Source: CAZHON01 sp964534565 (GTDB lineage Bacteria > Patescibacteriota > Gracilibacteria > Peribacterales > Peribacteraceae). Taken from it: a stretch of DNA of 64,000 bases. A program made the translations under genes and the position numbers. Every line of letters begins with the position of its first letter. The first letter of the stretch is position 1. The notes beneath the pieces were generated by a model that worked only from the letters and a program-made list of their open reading frames with translations, searched no databases and was not told the origin of the DNA. The stretch spans positions 1 to 64,000 of the forward strand of contig CAZHON010000002.1 in the NCBI GenBank assembly GCA_964534565.1, read 5' to 3'. This document shows positions 59,160 to 64,000 of the stretch, piece by piece.

Positions 59160-59268
59160 AAAAGGGACCTCCGAAGACTACTTATAATGACCTTATAACC
59201 TGTTTCAATGTATTTTATGTCACTCTGAACAATGGCAAAAAACCGTCAAATATGGTACAATGGGGAGA

Positions 59269-61245
59269 TTGAATCAAAGAAATAACATCATCTCGGCCAT
59301 GCTGGTTCTCGCAACACTCTACGCGAGCAGTCTTGCGACAACGCGTCTCTTCCATGCAGATATTTTGACATGTGGAGACGGCACGGTGGACATGGATGAA
59401 GAATGCGATGACGGAGACACCACTCCCGGAGATGGCTGTTCCGCAACCTGCGAAGTAGAAGCCAATTGGACATGCGATAGCTCCGACCCGAGTGCGTGTC
59501 ATCAAATCGTTTTCACCATGTCGGGAAGCGAATTTGATATCACCACTCCCGACGCTCAGCCACTAGACATTGCCGCCGGATCGGGAGGAGTTGTTTGGTT
59601 TACAGCATCCGGTGCCAGCATGATCGGAAAAATCATCAACGACGGAACCATTACCGAATTCCCCACAACCACTTCAGACAGCGGTCCGTACGGCATCGCC
59701 GCATCGGGTTCCGGCGGAATGATGTGGTTTACGGAACGGTACGCAGGCCAGATTGGTGTCATCGCACCCGATGGAACCATAACGGAGTATCCCCTGCTCG
59801 ATACTGCCTCTGCCCCGCTTGGCATTGCAAAAGGCCCCGACGGCAACATGTGGTTTGCAGAAAGTGCGACCAATAAAATCGGACGCATCACATCGACAGG
59901 AGCAATTGTTGAATACGATCTCACCGGCTCTCCACAATGGATCACCGCGGGACCTGATGGAAAAATGTGGTTCACAGAACCGAACGACGACACGATCGGT
60001 TCTATTGCAATGGATGGAACGGTTGCAGAATTCCCAATCGGAAGTAGCACAATGCCAACCGCTATCGCGCAAGCATTCGATGGAAGACTGTGGTTCACAC
60101 AACGCACGACTCCATTCCATGTTTCGACGATTACCGTTGGCGGAGTACTCGCTGAGTCACAGGTAGTGGTAGAGGAATCGAACGGTATCATTCGCGGAAG
60201 CGGATCGGTGATGTGGCTTACCTCTTCTGGAAGTAATGCGATCGGAAAGATGACGGGAACTGGAGAAATTATTTCCTATACGATCCCAACTCCAGTCAGT
60301 CACCCACTTCGCTTAACTATGGATGGCAGTGGAACCATTTGGTTCACGGAATATGCTGCAAACATCATCGGTAGACTCGTCCCATCGGAGCAGCAAGATG
60401 TGGTAGAAATCCCCTCTTCCAGCAGCAGTTCTTCCGTTTCATCGGGGACAGGCTCGTCTGTGAGTTCTAGCTCAGCATCATCCGTCAGTTCTGGAACCGG
60501 CTCCTCCGTCAGTTCAGGCTCTGGTTCGAGTACGTCTTCTTCTGTTTCAAGTGCATCCTCTGCTGTCGTGGAAGAAAGCGGAGGAGGAGGTGGAGGAGGC
60601 GGACATCGAGGAGGTGGCGGAGGAGGCGGACGCGCGTCGGCATTGTCTGTACCTGTCGAATATCGATTCACCTCCAGCTCGAGCAGCCGAACGTTCTCTT
60701 CTGCACGAAGTGCGAAAGCAGTTGTCTTTGCTGCAAGTTCTCAAGCTCCTGTTGTCGCTGTTCCCACCCCGAACACACCAACCACAACGGGCTTCACTCC
60801 AACGACAAACACTGATGAAAAGCCGTTCATGCCAAGCAGTACTCTCTCGAGTAGCAAGATGTCTGCAACGACATCATTTGCAGAACTGCCCAACATGTCA
60901 TCCTCCGCCCCTTCTTCAGAGCGCATATTCATTCCGCGTCCGTCCCCGGTAGTGCCGATGCGTCCGGCAGCTCCTTCTTCCAAAAACCCTGTCCTCGAAA
61001 TTCATGTCGAGAGCGTTGCGTCGATGAGTGCACAGTCGAAAAGCAGTGTCGTACGATCTCCACTCGCTGCTGAGCAGCCAATGGCTCCTCTTGCCGCACA
61101 AACAGAGTGGAGAAACGCCGTCGTCCTCAACGCCTACGCTCCCCAGCACCCACCCGTAGGCCAAACCGGCCCAGCATCGCTCGCAGTGGTATCTGCGGGA
61201 GCTGGCGCCGGAATCGCTTGGATGCGCCGAAAGAAGAAAGTCTAA
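59269..61245 (+). CDS. Surface protein: Cys repeat + Vgb-like propeller + C-terminal anchor signal
   Basis: 658 residues. Signal peptide (about 1-27), one DUF4215 Cys repeat (about 32-75), then a beta-propeller like virginiamycin B lyase (about 85-380; repeated 'G.MWFTE....IG.I...G.I.EYP' blades). A long Ser/Gly stalk includes two poly-Gly tracts (about 440-465). The C-terminus 'PVGQTGPASLAVV', a hydrophobic stretch and 'RRKKK' matches the 43.9-kb protein. Start TTG 59269 is chosen because TACAAT (59256-59261) ends 7 nt before it; ATG 59260 overlaps the -10 box and ATG 59299 would shorten the signal peptide. Confidence 0.82.
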   Translation: MNQRNNIISAMLVLATLYASSLATTRLFHADILTCGDGTVDMDEECDDGDTTPGDGCSATCEVEANWTCDSSDPSACHQIVFTMSGSEFDITTPDAQPLDIAAGSGGVVWFTASGASMIGKIINDGTITEFPTTTSDSGPYGIAASGSGGMMWFTERYAGQIGVIAPDGTITEYPLLDTASAPLGIAKGPDGNMWFAESATNKIGRITSTGAIVEYDLTGSPQWITAGPDGKMWFTEPNDDTIGSIAMDGTVAEFPIGSSTMPTAIAQAFDGRLWFTQRTTPFHVSTITVGGVLAESQVVVEESNGIIRGSGSVMWLTSSGSNAIGKMTGTGEIISYTIPTPVSHPLRLTMDGSGTIWFTEYAANIIGRLVPSEQQDVVEIPSSSSSSSVSSGTGSSVSSSSASSVSSGTGSSVSSGSGSSTSSSVSSASSAVVEESGGGGGGGGHRGGGGGGGRASALSVPVEYRFTSSSSSRTFSSARSAKAVVFAASSQAPVVAVPTPNTPTTTGFTPTTNTDEKPFMPSSTLSSSKMSATTSFAELPNMSSSAPSSERIFIPRPSPVVPMRPAAPSSKNPVLEIHVESVASMSAQSKSSVVRSPLAAEQPMAPLAAQTEWRNAVVLNAYAPQHPPVGQTGPASLAVVSAGAGAGIAWMRRKKKV

Positions 61246-62678
61246 ACGTGATGAGAATGGGATGCAGATGCCCCCTTCTTTACGCGTAACAATGTTCCGC
61301 CAAGGGTCGCTGCCGTCAGAGCAAAGATTGCCCCGATGAAGAACGCAACGTGGTACCCACCGAGGAGGGCGACCGTAGGCTCTGCGCCGGCGTTTGTGAG
61401 GAATTCGGTACGAGATGCAGCGGCACTAGCCAGTGTGGCGAGTCCGAGCGCGCCTCCCATCATGAAGGCCGTGTTCACAATGCCCGATGCCAACCCCGAT
61501 TCGCTCTCATGCACGTCGCTCATCGCTGCAAGGAGCATGGGGTTGAAGGCAATTCCCCCACCGAAGCCCATGAGCACCATGCTTGGGAACACATTGAGGA
61601 GGAATGTTCCGTCCGTCGGTGCAAGACCGAAGAGGAAAAGACCGATGGATGCGATGCCCAGACCAACCGCCAGAGGACCCCGAAGGCCGAATCGAATGAC
61701 AAGCTTGGCCGAGAGTCCAAGAGAGAACGCAGCCATGATGAGGTTCGCCGGCAAGAAACACAGTCCCACCTGGAGCGGCGTGTACTGAAGAACGAGTTGC
61801 AAGTAGAGAGCAGAAATGAAGAACCAGGCGAACATCGCAGCCGCCCACAGCACACCTGCAATATTGGCAATGGCGACGTTTCGTAAACGAAGTAACCGAA
61901 GCGGCATCAATGGAGACTTCACCTTCGACTCAATCCAGAGGAAAGAGAGGAGAAGCAGCAGCGCCGCTCCCAGCAGTCCGAGCGTTTCATTCGATGTCCA
62001 TCCGACATCATTGCCATTCACAATCGCGTAGACCGCGAGCATGAGAGAGGTCGTCACGGTAAGGGCACCTGCGATATCCAAGTGACCCCCTTCATCGGCT
62101 CCGCGTGCTTTGGGAAGGAGAGGCATGGATAAGAGGAATACAGCAAATCCGATGGGAATATTCACAAGGAACACCCAGTGCCAGTTGAGACTACCGGTCA
62201 AAAGACCTCCCAAGAGAACACCGATACTTCCTCCTCCGGAACAGACGAATCCATAGATTCCCATCGCTTTCGCGCGTTCACCATCTTCCGTAAACATCGT
62301 CATAATGAGCGAGAGCGCAACGGACGTCACAATCGCACCTCCCAAACCCTGGACCGCACGCGATGTCAGCAGCATGAACTGCGTCGTCGAAAGGCCACAG
62401 GCCAGTGAGGCTGCCGTGAAGAGAACGATGCCAATCAGGAACATGCGCCTGCTGCCATACAAATCGCCCAGGCGGCCGCTCAAGAGCAAAAACCCACCGA
62501 AGGTCAGCATGTAGGCATTCACCACCCAGGCAAGAGCCGTAGGTGAGAAACCAAGATCTGTACGAATCGACGGCAATGCCACGTTCACAATCGTCGTATC
62601 AAGCACAATCATCAACACGCCTAAACAGAGGACATACAGCGCAATCCAGCGACCGTCTTTGCGAGAAGGAGTATTCAA
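61242..62678 (-). CDS. MFS drug exporter, DHA2 (14-helix) type
   Basis: 478 residues. Motif D1 'LDTTIVNVALPSI' in helix 1, motif A 'GRLGDLYGSRR', motif B/C region 'RAVQGLGGAIV' and 'GGSIGVLLGGLLTG'. 14 hydrophobic helices, as in EmrB/QacA. Proton-driven efflux of toxic compounds is the family role. It begins with TTG 62678. The stop overlaps the surface-protein gene by 4 nt, and a His-rich tail ends the protein. Confidence 0.9.
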   Translation of the reverse strand: MNTPSRKDGRWIALYVLCLGVLMIVLDTTIVNVALPSIRTDLGFSPTALAWVVNAYMLTFGGFLLLSGRLGDLYGSRRMFLIGIVLFTAASLACGLSTTQFMLLTSRAVQGLGGAIVTSVALSLIMTMFTEDGERAKAMGIYGFVCSGGGSIGVLLGGLLTGSLNWHWVFLVNIPIGFAVFLLSMPLLPKARGADEGGHLDIAGALTVTTSLMLAVYAIVNGNDVGWTSNETLGLLGAALLLLLSFLWIESKVKSPLMPLRLLRLRNVAIANIAGVLWAAAMFAWFFISALYLQLVLQYTPLQVGLCFLPANLIMAAFSLGLSAKLVIRFGLRGPLAVGLGIASIGLFLFGLAPTDGTFLLNVFPSMVLMGFGGGIAFNPMLLAAMSDVHESESGLASGIVNTAFMMGGALGLATLASAAASRTEFLTNAGAEPTVALLGGYHVAFFIGAIFALTAATLGGTLLRVKKGASASHSHHV

Positions 62679-62759
62679 GGAATTCAGGGGGAAAGAGTGG
62701 GCATTCTACAGCGAAAAAAGCTGCGCATCCAGACGGAGAGCATCTGCTACGATTCTGTC

Positions 62760-63452
62760 GTGGCCTCCCCTCCTCTTCGCATCGAACTGACCAAGAATCG
62801 AAACTCTCGAGCGGTGCTGCAGGACAATGTCATTGTGGTCCGTCTCGCCCGAGGGCTGAGTGCGAGTCAGCAACAACAGCACATCGATTATTTAGTGGGA
62901 CGAATGAAGTCGGTCTGGGAACGTGAACAAGGAAAGAAACAAATTCACCCGTTCTCCTCTGTACTGCTGCGACAGGGCACACACACGATTACGTTTGGAG
63001 ACGGAACGACAGAAACAATCATTCGTACTGACGACACCAAAACGAGCATGCGTCGTCGAAACGGGGTATGGCATTTCTCGTGGAGTGAACGCATGTCCAA
63101 ATCTGCCGCACATCGGTTACTCTGGAAGAACATTGCCGTAAGTCGACTCAGTTCCATCACCAAACGAGTGCACGAGGTGAATGCTGCGACACTGCGATTG
63201 CCGGTGCGCAGCGTGAAACTGCGATATGCCAAAACACAATGGGGAAGCTGCTCCTCACACGGAGGAATTACGCTCAATCCGACTCTGCTGTTTGTGCCGG
63301 AACGTTTGCAAACCTATGTCATCGTGCATGAGCTTGCACACATCGCGCACCACAATCACTCCGCTCGTTTTTGGGCTACCGTCGGCCAAGCATTTCCGCA
63401 CTACAAAGACGCAGTGAAAGAATTACGATCGTATCGAGTCGGAAAACTTTAA
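62760..63452 (+). CDS. YgjP-like (DUF45/WLM-type) metallopeptidase
   Basis: 230 residues. Zinc motif 'VIVHELAHIAHHNHSARFW' (HExxH plus a downstream His), preceded by 'RYAKTQWGSCSSHGGITLNP', both diagnostic of the M48-related YgjP/DUF45 family. Its cellular substrate is unknown. GTG 62760 is preferred: TACGAT (62748-62753) ends 6 nt before it; GTG 62697 would add 21 non-conserved residues. Confidence 0.87.
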   Translation: MASPPLRIELTKNRNSRAVLQDNVIVVRLARGLSASQQQQHIDYLVGRMKSVWEREQGKKQIHPFSSVLLRQGTHTITFGDGTTETIIRTDDTKTSMRRRNGVWHFSWSERMSKSAAHRLLWKNIAVSRLSSITKRVHEVNAATLRLPVRSVKLRYAKTQWGSCSSHGGITLNPTLLFVPERLQTYVIVHELAHIAHHNHSARFWATVGQAFPHYKDAVKELRSYRVGKL

Positions 63453-64000
63453 CGAGGAAACGCTTCGCACTGCATCCGTCTCGCAAGCTCTCCCAACAGA
63501 TACACCGGCAACCCAACAATGCTCGTCCAATCCCCTTCAATGCGCTCGATCATCAATTGACCCGGGCCATCAATTTGGAAAGATCCCGATCGATCCTTCC
63601 ACAGCTCTGTACCGATCCACCAGGACACATCTTTTTCACTCAATGCACGAAAAGTCACAAGCGAAGAACTGATGCCTGTTTGCGCTTCTCCCTTCGGAGA
63701 CACCAGAGCAAGACCGGAATGCACACAAGACGTCGTACCGCTCTGAAGGAGCAGCATTCTTTTAGCGTCATGCGCGTCGACGGGCTTTTCGAGACGTGTC
63801 CCGTCCGAGGCCACCACCAATGTGTCGCAGCCAACCACCCACGCACCTGGGTTCTTTGCAGCAATGTCTCTCGCCTTCAACTCCGCCAATGCCACGGCAC
63901 GTGCTGCAGGATCCATTTCAGGATGCGCCTCTTCATCGACACTGCTGGGAATCACCGTGAACGTCACACCAAGTCCCGTGAGGAGAGTGCGTCGTTGAGG
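63449..64000 (-). CDS. maf: Maf-like nucleotide pyrophosphatase, cut by window end
   Basis: 183 codons visible; the N-terminus lies beyond 64000. The frame continues to the window edge with '.PQRRTLLTGLGVTFTVIPSSVDE', the start of the Maf fold (only the first few residues, including the expected Ser before PQRR, are missing). Also seen: 'GCDTLVVASDG', 'EKPVDAHDAKRMLLLQSG' and 'SGSFQIDGPGQLMIERIEGDWTSIVGLP'. Maf enzymes hydrolyse non-canonical or canonical NTPs. Convergent 4-nt overlap with the YgjP-like gene. Confidence 0.9.
   Translation of the reverse strand, partial: PQRRTLLTGLGVTFTVIPSSVDEEAHPEMDPAARAVALAELKARDIAAKNPGAWVVGCDTLVVASDGTRLEKPVDAHDAKRMLLLQSGTTSCVHSGLALVSPKGEAQTGISSSLVTFRALSEKDVSWWIGTELWKDRSGSFQIDGPGQLMIERIEGDWTSIVGLPVYLLGELARRMQCEAFPR

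Noticed and set aside
1..64000. UGA recoding (Gracilibacteria-type code)
   Set aside because: Several clear genes end in TGA at the expected length, and no in-frame TGA interrupts conserved domains.

Overview
The window reads as a chromosome segment of a Candidate Phyla Radiation (Patescibacteria) bacterium, most likely of the Peregrinibacteria/Peribacteria type. This is inference. It rests on gene families known from such genomes: VirB4/PrgI/T4SS-pilin genes, a stand-alone elongation-factor domain II protein, Ser-rich cell-surface proteins with myxococcus-type Cys repeats (DUF4215), a MurF with a membrane-embedded N-terminus, and an almost complete absence of biosynthetic metabolism. UGA is a normal stop here (for example the P-type ATPase, murF and FemAB genes end in TGA), so this is not the Gracilibacteria/Absconditabacteria UGA=Gly code. 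No rRNA, CRISPR array, prophage or insertion sequence was seen.

Layout. 1-2430: small exported and membrane hypotheticals and a tRNA-Met surrounded by broken tRNA pieces. 2.5-10.4 kb: SERCA-like Ca-type ATPase, alpha/beta hydrolase, then a coupled cell-wall operon (murF, DegT-type aminotransferase, FemAB-type ligase). 10.5-18.9 kb: SH3/deacetylase-like lipoprotein, argS, a lipoprotein plus VirB4-type ATPase, nrnA, fmt. 19-26 kb: PUR-domain protein, metG, an operon of three T4SS-pilin-like proteins, two tRNA-Gly, an ABC-F protein. 26-34 kb: AlkD-like glycosylase, GH-like DUF4015 protein, tRNA-Arg/tatD, tRNA-Lys, a Cys-repeat secreted protein, elongation-factor-like protein, GIY-YIG, SDR. 34-40 kb: P1B-type metal ATPase, glycosyltransferase, an AT-rich two-gene AlbA_2 (Schlafen-type) island, EamA transporter, ruvB. 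40-47 kb: rplK - membrane protein - rplA and a 1048-residue Cys-repeat surface protein. 47-56 kb: dus, T4SS pilin, AI-2E transporter, clpC behind a CIRCE-like operator, PrgI plus a VirB4-N-like protein, rpsA. 56-64 kb: HAD, HIT, yidD, tRNA-Gly, a Vgb-propeller surface protein with the same C-terminal anchor as the 43.9-kb protein, MFS exporter, YgjP-like peptidase, and a maf gene cut by the window end.

How the parts fit together. Three themes recur. (1) A large surface/wall programme: wall ligases, SH3/deacetylase-like lipoprotein, Cys-rich and Ser-rich exported proteins, and two giant proteins sharing a C-terminal 'PVGxTGPxSLA' + hydrophobic + RKKK signal. (2) A type IV secretion or DNA-uptake-like apparatus whose genes are scattered over four loci. 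(3) A transcription style in which a -10 hexamer (TANNNT) lies 5-9 nt before the start codon of about twenty genes, implying mostly leaderless mRNAs; this was used to choose many starts.

The items most deserving follow-up are the shared C-terminal sorting-like signal, the AT-rich AlbA_2 pair, the widespread leaderless promoters, the CIRCE variant on clpC, and the tRNA-Met fragment cluster.
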